This document shows, in pieces, positions 18,307-26,863 of a DNA stretch of 51,093 nucleotides. The stretch is from Bacteroidales bacterium. GTDB taxonomy: Bacteria > Bacteroidota > Bacteroidia > Bacteroidales > UBA932. The notes under the pieces are model-generated. The model ran no database searches and had not been told where the DNA came from. It worked only from the letters and a program-made list of their open reading frames with translations. The stretch covers positions 1 to 51,093 of the forward strand of contig SFNZ01000003.1 of NCBI GenBank assembly GCA_004552615.1, written 5' to 3'. Within the stretch, counting starts at the first letter, position 1. Each line of letters begins with the position of its first letter. The position numbers and the translations under genes were made by a program.

Positions 18307-18760
18307 CTTGCCTGATGATGACTTTCATCGCATGGTCTATACCTGAATAAGCAGTGATCACGAATTCCGATTCCCGTGTGCCAGTGTACAGGAACGGGTC
18401 GGCCGTGATACGGAAGGAGCCCTTGTACCGGCTTGAGAATTCGTCATCCGGGATATTCTCATACAGTTCCTCTCCGAGTTTTCTGATCTTGTAACACGAA
18501 AGTCCGTCATAATGAATCTGAAAAGCCCTCTGATTATCAAACTCCATTTTGAATGCTCTTCCCACCACTTCAATATCCACTTCGCCGCCCTCTTTCGGGA
18601 ATGTGATTACATAATCCTGTCCGTCAATCAGTTCCCCGTCCTTCAGCACATACATGTCCATGTACGAATATCCCCCGTCTACCGGCTCATCTTCCTTCTC
18701 CTTGCTGCATCCTGCGCAGCACATCAGCGCCGCCGCGGCAATATAAATGAGCTTTCTCAT
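18290..18760 (-). CDS. Small lipoprotein, first gene of the TonB-receptor unit
   Basis: 156 residues with a clear lipobox CAGC (Cys18). The residues after the cysteine, SKEKEDE, are acidic-rich and resemble the Bacteroidetes lipoprotein export signal, so I infer surface exposure. The remainder is predicted mostly beta (ITFPKEGGEVDIEVVG, EFVITAYSG), like a single BACON-type Ig fold, but I do not recognise a named family. Its stop overlaps the TonB-receptor start by 17 bp. It probably contributes to the same uptake system. Function unknown. Confidence 0.75.
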   Translation of the reverse strand: MRKLIYIAAAALMCCAGCSKEKEDEPVDGGYSYMDMYVLKDGELIDGQDYVITFPKEGGEVDIEVVGRAFKMEFDNQRAFQIHYDGLSCYKIRKLGEELYENIPDDEFSSRYKGSFRITADPFLYTGTRESEFVITAYSGIDHAMKVIIRQDGFKD

Positions 18761-18791
18761 AGCTGTAAATGATTTGTTTACTCTATAAATG

Positions 18792-18799
18792 CAAACCTA
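18792..18799 (-). promoter_or_regulatory. Putative -7 element of the TonB-receptor unit
   Basis: Minus strand TAGGTTTG fits TAnnTTTG and sits 31 bp before the lipoprotein start. No TTTG at -33 spacing was seen. Confidence 0.45.
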
Positions 18800-18831
18800 C
18801 GCAAAATGCGTCAATATTTTAAAACAAAAGA

Positions 18832-19470
18832 TCAGAAGACGTATCGGATTTTGGAGGTGTCGCGTGGCTTGGCGTCAGGAGATTCGGCAGGATAACCTAT
18901 GGCGATGGCGTAGAGGAGTTCGTAGCCTTCGGAGAATCCGAGCCTGTCGAGGAAGAAGCGGCCGTCATCAGTCTTGAGGAATGCTACAGGACCGCCGAGG
19001 CAGCATGTCCCGAGTCCGAGAGAAGTGGCGGCAATCATGATATTGCCTCCGAGAAGGCCGCAGTCAATCTGGGACATTCCCGAGTCCGTGGCATTGGCAA
19101 CGAAGATGACGACAGGGGCGTTCCTGAACATGTTCACGAATCCCGGGGCCTCGGCCATTTTCGGATTCACGCGGACGAATTCCCTGGTGACGTCATCTAT
19201 CTGGCGGGCATTGTCCACCACCCGGATTTCCCAGCTCTGGCGGTTCATGGCATTGGCCGCATTGATTCCGCACCTGAGCACTGCATCCAGGGTATCACGC
19301 GATACCGGGACGCTCTTGTATGCACGTATGCTGCGCCTTGCCATTATCGTTTCCATAGCCTGAGACGTGATTCCTTCCGTGGCCTGAGCCTTCTCCCCGG
19401 ATCCGCAGCAAGAAGACGCAATAAGCGCCATAATGCTGACTGTCATGATGTTAATAATAGTCCGTGTCAT
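18832..19470 (-). CDS. Nitroreductase-family protein with lipoprotein signal
   Basis: 212 residues from the ATG at 19470. The N-terminus is a signal peptide with lipobox ASSC (Cys21), so the protein appears lipidated and extracytoplasmic. The rest is nitroreductase fold: IMARRSIRAYKSVPVSRDTLDAVL at the start, NRQSWEIRVV, and a C-terminal YAIAIGYPAE block, where the family binds FMN. Family members use NAD(P)H, which is not available outside the cytosol, so the electron donor is a puzzle. The start at 19470 is preferred over 19497 because a -7 element (19495-19502) overlaps the latter. Confidence 0.85.
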   Translation of the reverse strand: MTRTIINIMTVSIMALIASSCCGSGEKAQATEGITSQAMETIMARRSIRAYKSVPVSRDTLDAVLRCGINAANAMNRQSWEIRVVDNARQIDDVTREFVRVNPKMAEAPGFVNMFRNAPVVIFVANATDSGMSQIDCGLLGGNIMIAATSLGLGTCCLGGPVAFLKTDDGRFFLDRLGFSEGYELLYAIAIGYPAESPDAKPRDTSKIRYVF

Positions 19471-19494
19471 AATTTCAGAAAATTTAGCGTATAG

Positions 19495-19502
19495 CAAATA
19501 TA
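19495..19502 (-). promoter_or_regulatory. Putative -7 element of the nitroreductase gene
   Basis: Minus strand TATATTTG, 24 bp before the start codon at 19470. A -33 TTTG is not evident. Confidence 0.45.
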
Positions 19503-19566
19503 TACAATTTTCCGTATCGTCCTATCTATCTCCGGCAAGAATTTCCACTCCTTGTCCTTATCTGCA

Positions 19567-19598
19567 TTTGTAATTGTGCCTACAGTTTCATATATTTG
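19567..19598 (+). promoter_or_regulatory. Promoter of the rel gene
   Basis: TTTG at 19567-19570, a 20-bp spacer and TATATTTG at 19591-19598 give a complete Bacteroidetes promoter. Transcription should begin near 19604. This rules out the upstream TTG at 19596 as start codon and supports the ATG at 19623. Confidence 0.75.
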
Positions 19599-19622
19599 AA
19601 AAACGGACTGACAGATTTGCTT

Positions 19623-21800
19623 ATGGAGAATCTCAAATTGAAGGAAATCATAGACGGGAAGTTCCCGCACTATGACGAAGAGGGGAAAGCTCTTTTAGAG
19701 AAAGCCCTGGACATAGCGGCAGAGGCATTGTCCCCGGACTCCAGGGACAACGGACATCCGTTCATCGAGCATCCGATGAACGTGGCTCTCATCGTGTCTG
19801 ACGAGATTGGCCTGCCGGCGGAATGTGCCGCCGCAGTATTCCTGCATGAGGCAAGGAGGAAGCATCCTGCTCTCGACATCAGGGAATCCGAGTTCCCGGC
19901 CGAGGTCTGCAAGATAGTGGACGGGCTGGACAAGATAGCCACCATCAAGCCGAAAGACACCCGCCTCGAAGCCGAGAGCTACAAGAAGCTCATTGTGCAA
20001 TATTCCACTGACCCGAGGGTGACGGTCATCAAGATTGCCGACAGGCTCGAGGTAATGCGCAACCTCGAGATATTCCCGAAGGCATCGAGGGAGAGGAAAA
20101 TCCTCGAGACCCTGATGCTTTACATCCCCCTGGCCCACCAGTTGGGACTCTACAACATCAAGAGCGAGCTTGAGGACATATATTTCAGATTTGCGGACCC
20201 CGCCCAGTACCGCCTTATCACCAACAAGCTGAAAGCCACCGAGAAAGACCGCGTCAAGCTGACCGAGGAATTCATCCGGCCTCTCGAGCAGAAACTTTCC
20301 GTGGCCGGCATCAGGTACAAGCTGAAAATCCGCACGAAGACTGCATATTCCATCTACAAAAAAATGCAGAAGCAGAAGGTGCCTTTCGAAGGCGTCTTCG
20401 ACGTGTTCGCTATCAGGTTCATCATTGACTGCGAGGAGAATCCGACCGTGGAGAAGGACCTGTGCTGGAAGGTATATTCCTATGTGACAGAGGAATACGA
20501 GCCCGATACCAAAAGGCTGCGCGACTGGGTATCGAACCCGAAGCCGAACGGATATGAATCCCTGCACATCACGGTAAGGAACCGGGAGAATGCCTACATC
20601 GAAGTCCAGATCAGGACGAAGAGGATGGATGACATCGCGGAGAACGGCCACGCCGCCCATTGGTCCTACAAAGGCATCAAGCACGAGGAGACAATGGACA
20701 AATGGCTGACTTCCGTCAGATATAATCTCGAGCACCAGCTCACGTCGAATGCGGACGACCTGCCACAGCCTCCTTCGAGGGAAATCTTCGTATTCACCCC
20801 TTCCGGAGAACTGAGGATATTGCCTGCCGGAGCATCCGTACTGGATTTCGCGTTCAACATCCACTCCAATCTCGGAGTGAGCTGCACAGGCGGCAAGATC
20901 AACGGCAAGGCTGTATCCATCAAGGAGAAGCTCAAGACCGGAGACGTGGTGGAGATAATGAGGGGAAAGAACCAGAAACCGTCACCGGACTGGGTCAATT
21001 TCGTGGTGTCCACCAAGGCGAGGAACAAGATACGCCAGGCTCTCAGCGAGGCTGAATACAAGAAGGCGGCCGAGGGCAAGGAAATCCTCGGGCGCAGGCT
21101 GAAAAACTGGAAGCTGGAGTTCCCTGACGACCAGATGGCCGAGCTCATGAAGAAGCTCAAGTACCAGACAGTCAACGCTTTCTTCGCAGCTGTCGGAGAA
21201 GGCTCCCTGGACGTGGACCAGATAAAGACATTCATCCTGGAACACGACGCAATGCAGGCGAGGGCAATCGAGGCTGCAAAGGCTGCCGACCAGGCCGCCG
21301 CCGCGGAATCGAGGAGCAGATGGGAAGGCCGTTCAGCCGCCACGGATGACATTCTGGTGCTCAATGCCCGGGACCTCAAGGGCCTGGACTACAAGATGTC
21401 CAAATGCTGCAATCCGGTGTTCGGGGACGAGGTCTTCGGGTTCGTGACAAGGACGGACGGCATCAAGATCCACAGGATGACCTGTCCTAATGCCGCAAGA
21501 CTCCTGGACACATATCCTTACCGTATCCAGAAGGTGAAATGGGCTGACACCCCGTCCGCAGGCACGTTCATAACCTCCCTGCGGGTCATCGCCGCCATCG
21601 AGCCGTCCGTGATAAACCAGATAATGGACGTGGTGAACACCTACAAGGCATCTCTCCGCCAGTTCTCCGTGACCGAGAACAACAAGAAATCTGTATATGA
21701 CATTACCATGACCATTTCCGTGTCCTCGAACATGGAACTGGACAAGGTCACGTCGCAGATGAAGCTGCTAAAAAACATCGAGAAGGTCGTAAGGCTTTAG
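19623..21800 (+). CDS. Long RelA/SpoT-family (p)ppGpp synthetase, degenerate hydrolase site
   Basis: 725 residues with the full long-RSH layout. The order is HD region (about 20-180), synthetase (about 215-345), TGS (about 375-440), linker with Cys-containing KCCNPVFGDE, and ACT (about 650-725). The synthetase keeps RTKTAYSIYKKM, NPKPNGYESLH and EVQIRTKRMDDIAENGHAAHW. In the HD region His50, His75 and Asp140 are present. The canonical HDxxED is instead HEARRK (75-80): HD becomes HE and the catalytic ED pair becomes RK. I infer a synthetase with weak or absent ppGpp hydrolase activity. It senses starvation in the cytosol, probably on ribosomes. Confidence 0.93.
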   Translation: MENLKLKEIIDGKFPHYDEEGKALLEKALDIAAEALSPDSRDNGHPFIEHPMNVALIVSDEIGLPAECAAAVFLHEARRKHPALDIRESEFPAEVCKIVDGLDKIATIKPKDTRLEAESYKKLIVQYSTDPRVTVIKIADRLEVMRNLEIFPKASRERKILETLMLYIPLAHQLGLYNIKSELEDIYFRFADPAQYRLITNKLKATEKDRVKLTEEFIRPLEQKLSVAGIRYKLKIRTKTAYSIYKKMQKQKVPFEGVFDVFAIRFIIDCEENPTVEKDLCWKVYSYVTEEYEPDTKRLRDWVSNPKPNGYESLHITVRNRENAYIEVQIRTKRMDDIAENGHAAHWSYKGIKHEETMDKWLTSVRYNLEHQLTSNADDLPQPPSREIFVFTPSGELRILPAGASVLDFAFNIHSNLGVSCTGGKINGKAVSIKEKLKTGDVVEIMRGKNQKPSPDWVNFVVSTKARNKIRQALSEAEYKKAAEGKEILGRRLKNWKLEFPDDQMAELMKKLKYQTVNAFFAAVGEGSLDVDQIKTFILEHDAMQARAIEAAKAADQAAAAESRSRWEGRSAATDDILVLNARDLKGLDYKMSKCCNPVFGDEVFGFVTRTDGIKIHRMTCPNAARLLDTYPYRIQKVKWADTPSAGTFITSLRVIAAIEPSVINQIMDVVNTYKASLRQFSVTENNKKSVYDITMTISVSSNMELDKVTSQMKLLKNIEKVVRL

Positions 21801-21801
21801 T

Positions 21802-21824
21802 CTGCAATGAGTATGCTATTGCAG
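21802..21824. terminator. Hairpin between convergent rel and prmA
   Basis: CTGCAAT (21802-21808) and ATTGCAG (21818-21824) form a perfect 7-bp stem in the 27-bp gap between the two stop codons. There is no T tract, so termination is only suggested. Confidence 0.35.
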
Positions 21825-21827
21825 GAG

Positions 21828-22703
21828 TCAGCGCAGCTCTTCAATCGAGAACGGCACAGGCCTCCTGAAATGCAGGCAGGCCCATCCGCCCCTTGATTTC
21901 ATCCTGATGAACTCGAGGCCGCATTTCTCCGCCTCCTCACGGACATCCTTCACGTCATCCTCGAAGAAGCCGCTCAGGAGCAGGACTCCCCCGGCCTTGA
22001 GAGATCTGGAATATGTCCGCAGGTCCATGATGATGATGTTTCTGTGGATATTGGCGAGAAGCATGTCATATTTTCCCATCTGAAGCCTGGATGCGTCACC
22101 GCAATAGGTCTCCACACGGCGTCCGACACGGTTGATATGAGCATTGTCGTAGGCGGAACGGGCAGCCACTGCGTCAATATCTATTCCGTACACTTTGAGC
22201 GCCCCCATCTTGGCCGCAAGTATGGCCAGGACTGCTGTCCCGCAACCCATGTCCATGACAATGCGGCCCTTGATATTGTCCCTGTACTCAAGCATCGACT
22301 CAAGCATCATATATGTGGTGTCATGATGCCCCGTGCCGAAGGCCATCTGCGGGCGGAGCCTGATATTGTATCTCGTCCGCGGCTGTTGTTCATCATCCAT
22401 CTGCTTGACAGTCACCGATTTGCCTACCACTATAGGCTTGAACGACGACTCCCATTCGGCATTCCAGTTCATGAAAGGAACCGGGACTGCGGTAAATGAG
22501 GCATCAAATGGCAGGCCCGACAGGACAAGCCGCAGGGCCCGCCTGTCGTACAGGTCCTTCTGGATATAGCATTTCAGATCCTTCTCTCCCGTCACGAAAG
22601 AGTCGTAAGGAAGGTCGGCAATCATTGCCTCAGCTATCTCCGCATTTTCCACCGAGAAAGGGGACAATGTCACGGTAACTTCTATGTATTCGCCGGAATT
22701 CAT
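21828..22703 (-). CDS. prmA: Ribosomal protein L11 methyltransferase
   Basis: SAM-dependent methyltransferase of 291 residues that modifies lysines of ribosomal protein L11. The sequence shows FGTGHHDTTYMMLE, SAM motif I (MDMGCGTAVLAILAAKMGA), and the LANIHRN block in the motif IV position. I choose the ATG at 22703 (MNSGEYIEVTV). The longer frame to 22868 adds 55 basic residues that overlap the upstream AsmA gene and have no family match. It lies 10 bp after that gene, probably in one transcript. Confidence 0.92.
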   Translation of the reverse strand: MNSGEYIEVTVTLSPFSVENAEIAEAMIADLPYDSFVTGEKDLKCYIQKDLYDRRALRLVLSGLPFDASFTAVPVPFMNWNAEWESSFKPIVVGKSVTVKQMDDEQQPRTRYNIRLRPQMAFGTGHHDTTYMMLESMLEYRDNIKGRIVMDMGCGTAVLAILAAKMGALKVYGIDIDAVAARSAYDNAHINRVGRRVETYCGDASRLQMGKYDMLLANIHRNIIIMDLRTYSRSLKAGGVLLLSGFFEDDVKDVREEAEKCGLEFIRMKSRGGWACLHFRRPVPFSIEELR

Positions 22704-22713
22704 TGTATTATAA

Positions 22714-25700
22714 TCATTTATTCTCCTTTTCACCTGGTTCCAGAGCCTCTGCATTGCGCTTTGCGCGCCTTGCCTCACGGCGCTCACGGCAAGAGAGTTT
22801 TTCCTTCTTGCGCACCGTCTCCTGGACGGCCTCGGCAGGCAGTGTCCCGGACAACGTGACTGCCTCACCTGAAGCCACCGCCGAAGTATCCGGAGCTTCT
22901 GACGCGACCCTCAACGAGTCAAGCATCATGCGTTCAGTCACATCGAGGGAATCCAACCCTTCTGCGGAATCATATCCGATGGCCGCCTTCCTCTCCTCCA
23001 CGACGTCCGCCAGCCGGCCGTTGTTCTTGAGCGCGGCATCCACACCTCTTGCGAAAATATCGTGGATTGACTTCAACAGGTTCATCTGCACAGTGTCAAT
23101 CACGGCCGTGAACACAGGCACGTTTGTATTCTTGTACTTCGCCTTTCCTATCCGGAATTTCCATTTGTCGAAATTGCCGTACAGGTTCACCCCGAATCGG
23201 AACGGGAGAGGAGACTTGATGACTGAAATATGGTAGGTAAACGACTGGTCAAACTGCTGCAACCCACTCATTGCCAAAGTATAACGATCCACGTTCAACA
23301 CGAACGGGAATATCTCTATGCGGTTGTCGCTCACGATTCCGGATACTGACATATCTCCCACATTTCCAGCATGTTTATCCTTGAACATCAGCATCTTGGC
23401 GAGCTTGCGGAACTCCGGGCCGTCCTCCAGGGACACTTCCCTTCCCTTAATTTTCAACACCCCGTTCATCGTCGGCGTGAGGATATTCATATTGGTGTCA
23501 AGCTCCGCAGTGGCAGCCATCTCGCAGTCCAGCCGGCCCGTGAAAGATGTGAGCATCGGCATTATGGTATCCACCACAGGGAAGAGCTGCACCACCTTGT
23601 CAGCCGTGATGTCTGCCAGATTAAGGTCAAAACCGGTCTTGATGTCGCTCTTCGATCGCGTCGAATAAAATCCCTCGAAATAAATGTCTCCCATGTTGGA
23701 GGTTGCGACTGTATTGGTAATCTGGAGACAACGGTCCCTCATCACTATGTCCGAAGCCATCCAGTCAATGTCCAGGTCCGAATAGGTAATCCCCTCAGCC
23801 TCCATCGAAATATTGGCTTCCACATTTGCAGGAATGACTATGACGGCAAAACCGGAGGTATCCTCCTCCACGGGGACCTCGGCAGCAGCTGCTGCAATAA
23901 ATGAAGCGTCATCCACATTGTCATCCACCTCAGGATTGCTCCCGGCAGGTTCATAACGGGATCCGGCGCTGTAAGCGGAGAGAAGCTCATTGGCATCTAT
24001 ATGACCTGAGGTAATTTTCAGGTCCAGCTTGAGAGGAGCCCTTCCGACAAGCGCCTGGCGGAAACCTGACACCTCGCCCGAAGCTGAAATATCGGAAGAA
24101 CCTGGAGCAAAGGTCAGATTCTCCAAAACGAGCTTTTCATTGTCCGCAGTGAACCTGAAATCCTCTACCCTGTTCCTCAAAGGAAAATAAGGTGTAATGA
24201 GCATGCCGTCCCTGATGTCGAGCTTCCCGTTCAACTTCCACTCCCTCAGATATTTAGATATTTTCATCCCGACTTCCCGACTCACGTTCCAATCCTGGAA
24301 ATCGGATTTCTCACGTACTTCGTCCCGTTTCCTTCCGGACATGGCCTTCCTGAGAAGGGAATCTCTCGGGACACCGGGATATACCCTCTGCAGGGAATCC
24401 AGGATACGCTTGCGCCTCTCGTCCCTCTCAAATGTCGTCATCACGGCAGATGCTGTGATGTCCGCATCCCTGAATCCGGCCTTGTTCTCCCCATAACGTC
24501 CGAATATCCTCGAAATATTGGCCGACAATGTCATCAGAGGCGTAAGTTTATCACCTTTTGAACGGTAGGAATATTTGAAATTGCCCTTGGCGCCGACTGT
24601 CCCGAGGAAGAGGGAATCCGCTCCGGAAACGGACAGGCGGGAAATGTCCACCTGGCCGAGGACAGGATAACGTTCTTTTCCGTAAGCCTCAGTATATGCC
24701 TTGCTGGCGCTCTGGGCCACTATTCCTAGCCCGGACATCTTCACTTTCATACCGTCCCCGATTTCAGCATAGAGGGAATCCACGCCGGCATTCAGCGCAA
24801 GAATCCGTTCCCCTGCCGCTATCCCTGAATCGAGTTTGTTCTTCACCGAAGCTATTCCCACGGAAGGAGCTCCGAGCACGAGATATATCGAATCTGACGG
24901 CGAGGATAAGCTGATCTCACTGCTCCGCACGTAACCGTCGAGACCTGCCCGGTAGAAATTCTGGGGAGTCAGCTGGGACAATCTTACTGTCCCCTTCAGG
25001 GCTGCGTCAATTGTACCTCTCAAGGCAAGGCCCAATGTATCAGGAAGATATGTGGACATCGTATCAAGCACGGCCTCAGCCTCGGCATCCACCGTGAAGC
25101 GTGGATCCTGACCGGTCAGGTCTTGCACTGATCCGGCAGCATCCAGGTCCACTCCCGCGAATATCAGGCACATGTCATCGAGAGTCATGTCGAGACGCCC
25201 GTCCCTGTCCGTCGCGGCATTGATGTCCAGCCGGACGCTCCCTTCCGGAATCCCGGGATACCTTATATATGAACGGGGAATCACTATTTCTGCAATCAGT
25301 TCCGGAAGCGTGCCCGTCAAATGGTTGAAATATCCGTCACAGAGCGCTGTCAATGATACAGTAGCGTCCGTCTTGAGATCCAGTGCCTCCGGAAGGAAAT
25401 TCTTTCCGAAAAAATGTATCATCTCATTCACGGAGCAGTCTGCCACAGAAGCCTCAGCCCTGATATATGTACTGTCAGGATAAAGTTTCACGTCCCCTTC
25501 TCCTGTCATCGTGACCATGGCGAGATCCGCTTCGAAATTCCTGATGGAGACTGCAGTGACATCTTCTTTCGGCAGGCTGAGGTCTCCCCTGACACCCACG
25601 GGGACAATCAACCGCCCGTAACGGCTCATTCCTGCATAAACCCTGGCAGATGCATCGAAGTGCATTGACCCGTCATTCTCGGTGATTCCGAAATGATCCA

Positions 25701-26475
25701 TCGCCATCATCAGGGTATCTTTCGGAAGACGCCCGGACACAAAGAGACTGTCTATGCTGAGGCCCAGCCGGTTACGTGATGAATTGCGGCTGTCCAGCCG
25801 TCCCTGGAACTGCATCTCTGAGAAAAATGCCGCCGCGAATACCGTGTCAGGACAGTCCGTATAGACAACGGCCGGACGCCCCGTCAGGGAAATCCTGTTC
25901 ACGGACAGAGGCGGCAACACGGTCACGGAAGTATCTTCAGTCTCGGATACGGAAATGTTCTTGAGGACGTTCCAGTTGGCCTGACCGTCTCCATAATAAT
26001 GGGCGAAAATCCGCGGCCGGTCGAGGGAAATATCGTTTATATGTATTCTTCCTATCAGGGCCGCCATATAATTCACGGAAAGCCTCAGGCTGCTGAATGA
26101 AGCAAGGGTGTCCACCCCTCCGGCTCCTCTTCCAGCATGGCGGAGACGGCCGTCCACCCCGACGGAGTCATGGACGGCATGACGGGAATGCGGATAAGTC
26201 ACCTTGACGCCGTCAATCCCGAGCTCCAGATTCGGGAAACTCCTGAATACTGACACGGATATGTCACCGATCTCCACATCGGCCTCTACGTATTCTTTCA
26301 AATATTTGTCTGCCAATGATTTGAGAAAAGACGGGCTCAGCAGGACCTGTGCGGCAACAAGAAAGACGAACCACAATGCTGCCAAAACCGACAATGTGAT
26401 TTTCAGCCAGCGGAAACGGCTTTTGCGCTTCTCCGGCACTGGCATTTCATTATTCTTGCTGATATCTGTCGCCAT
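22714..26475 (-). CDS. Large AsmA-like envelope protein
   Basis: 1253 residues. A short basic cytosolic N-terminus is followed by one membrane segment (about 23-46). A long periplasmic beta-rich region with AsmA features follows, such as VEIGDISVSVFRSFPNLELGIDGVKV near the start and repeated 'LDL.ITSG.IDANELL' type blocks. AsmA/TamB-like proteins are thought to form hydrophobic grooves that carry lipids between inner and outer membrane. The last 35 residues are charged and lysine/arginine-rich, probably unstructured. prmA follows 10 bp downstream. The family assignment is good; the precise cargo is unknown. Confidence 0.85.
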   Translation of the reverse strand: MATDISKNNEMPVPEKRKSRFRWLKITLSVLAALWFVFLVAAQVLLSPSFLKSLADKYLKEYVEADVEIGDISVSVFRSFPNLELGIDGVKVTYPHSRHAVHDSVGVDGRLRHAGRGAGGVDTLASFSSLRLSVNYMAALIGRIHINDISLDRPRIFAHYYGDGQANWNVLKNISVSETEDTSVTVLPPLSVNRISLTGRPAVVYTDCPDTVFAAAFFSEMQFQGRLDSRNSSRNRLGLSIDSLFVSGRLPKDTLMMAMDHFGITENDGSMHFDASARVYAGMSRYGRLIVPVGVRGDLSLPKEDVTAVSIRNFEADLAMVTMTGEGDVKLYPDSTYIRAEASVADCSVNEMIHFFGKNFLPEALDLKTDATVSLTALCDGYFNHLTGTLPELIAEIVIPRSYIRYPGIPEGSVRLDINAATDRDGRLDMTLDDMCLIFAGVDLDAAGSVQDLTGQDPRFTVDAEAEAVLDTMSTYLPDTLGLALRGTIDAALKGTVRLSQLTPQNFYRAGLDGYVRSSEISLSSPSDSIYLVLGAPSVGIASVKNKLDSGIAAGERILALNAGVDSLYAEIGDGMKVKMSGLGIVAQSASKAYTEAYGKERYPVLGQVDISRLSVSGADSLFLGTVGAKGNFKYSYRSKGDKLTPLMTLSANISRIFGRYGENKAGFRDADITASAVMTTFERDERRKRILDSLQRVYPGVPRDSLLRKAMSGRKRDEVREKSDFQDWNVSREVGMKISKYLREWKLNGKLDIRDGMLITPYFPLRNRVEDFRFTADNEKLVLENLTFAPGSSDISASGEVSGFRQALVGRAPLKLDLKITSGHIDANELLSAYSAGSRYEPAGSNPEVDDNVDDASFIAAAAAEVPVEEDTSGFAVIVIPANVEANISMEAEGITYSDLDIDWMASDIVMRDRCLQITNTVATSNMGDIYFEGFYSTRSKSDIKTGFDLNLADITADKVVQLFPVVDTIMPMLTSFTGRLDCEMAATAELDTNMNILTPTMNGVLKIKGREVSLEDGPEFRKLAKMLMFKDKHAGNVGDMSVSGIVSDNRIEIFPFVLNVDRYTLAMSGLQQFDQSFTYHISVIKSPLPFRFGVNLYGNFDKWKFRIGKAKYKNTNVPVFTAVIDTVQMNLLKSIHDIFARGVDAALKNNGRLADVVEERKAAIGYDSAEGLDSLDVTERMMLDSLRVASEAPDTSAVASGEAVTLSGTLPAEAVQETVRKKEKLSCRERREARRAKRNAEALEPGEKENK

Positions 26476-26494
26476 CTTGAATCCAATATTGTTG

Positions 26495-26502
26495 CAAATA
26501 TA
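26495..26502 (-). promoter_or_regulatory. Putative -7 element of the AsmA-prmA unit
   Basis: Minus strand TATATTTG, 19 bp before the AsmA start codon. No -33 TTTG recognised. Confidence 0.45.
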
Positions 26503-26517
26503 ACATTTGGGAACATG

Positions 26518-26549
26518 AAAAAAAAGAGGATGACTTCCGAGTCACCCTC
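26518..26549 (-). terminator. Intrinsic terminator of rpsU
   Basis: On the minus strand GAGGGTGACT pairs with AGTCATCCTC around a CGGA tetraloop (one G-T wobble), followed by eight T. It lies 37 bp after the rpsU stop. Confidence 0.85.
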
Positions 26550-26585
26550 CCTTATATTCTGTATCAGACGATTTACCGCACTGAA

Positions 26586-26780
26586 CTACTGCTCGTCCTC
26601 GAGCTGCATGTGCTGTACATAGATAGCTTTCTGGATCTGCTCTCTTCTCTTCACTGACGGTTTCACGAAATTCTTCCTTGCACGGAGTTCGCGGATAGCG
26701 CCTGTCTTCTCGAATTTCCTCTTGAATCTCTTGAGAGCCCTCTCAATGTTCTCACCTTCCTTAAGCGGTACAATAATCAT
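26586..26780 (-). CDS. rpsU: 30S ribosomal protein bS21
   Basis: 64 residues beginning MIIVPLKEGENIERALKRFK, the conserved bS21 N-terminus, with the basic RRKFEKTG-like and RARKNFVKPSVKRR stretches. The 19 extra codons upstream (to 26837) are not part of the protein because a strong Shine-Dalgarno sits within them. bS21 binds the small subunit next to the 16S 3' end. In Bacteroidetes it helps hide the anti-Shine-Dalgarno, which explains the unusual ribosome binding site here. It is transcribed alone, from the promoter near 26835 to the terminator at 26518-26549. Confidence 0.97.
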   Translation of the reverse strand: MIIVPLKEGENIERALKRFKRKFEKTGAIRELRARKNFVKPSVKRREQIQKAIYVQHMQLEDEQ

Positions 26781-26786
26781 GTCTGA

Positions 26787-26798
26787 ATCACCTCCTTT
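26787..26798 (-). promoter_or_regulatory. Exceptionally strong Shine-Dalgarno of rpsU
   Basis: Minus strand AAAGGAGGTGAT, twelve bases complementary to the 16S rRNA 3' tail, ending 6 nt before the ATG at 26780. Neighbouring Bacteroidales genes lack such a site. In this phylum bS21 occludes the anti-Shine-Dalgarno, so this site is expected to make rpsU translation sense free bS21. Confidence 0.85.
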
Positions 26799-26834
26799 TG
26801 TTGATAATTTCACTGATTTTTCTTTCAGCGGGTG

Positions 26835-26863
26835 CAAAGATACAACAAATTTCAGTATTACAA
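26835..26863 (-). promoter_or_regulatory. Promoter of rpsU
   Basis: Minus strand TATCTTTG at 26835-26842 is a good -7 element; TTG at 26861-26863 lies 18 bp upstream, slightly short of the usual 19-20. It implies a leader of about 50 nt holding the Shine-Dalgarno. Confidence 0.55.

Noticed and set aside
19596..19622. TTG start for rel nine codons upstream
   Set aside because: The TTG is part of the -7 promoter element, so it would not be in the mRNA.
19695..20864. Long open frame antisense to rel (389 codons)
   Set aside because: It mirrors conserved synthetase coding sequence and has no family match.
22704..22868. 55-residue N-terminal extension of PrmA
   Set aside because: It overlaps the AsmA coding end, is Arg-rich shadow sequence, and lacks homology to PrmA.
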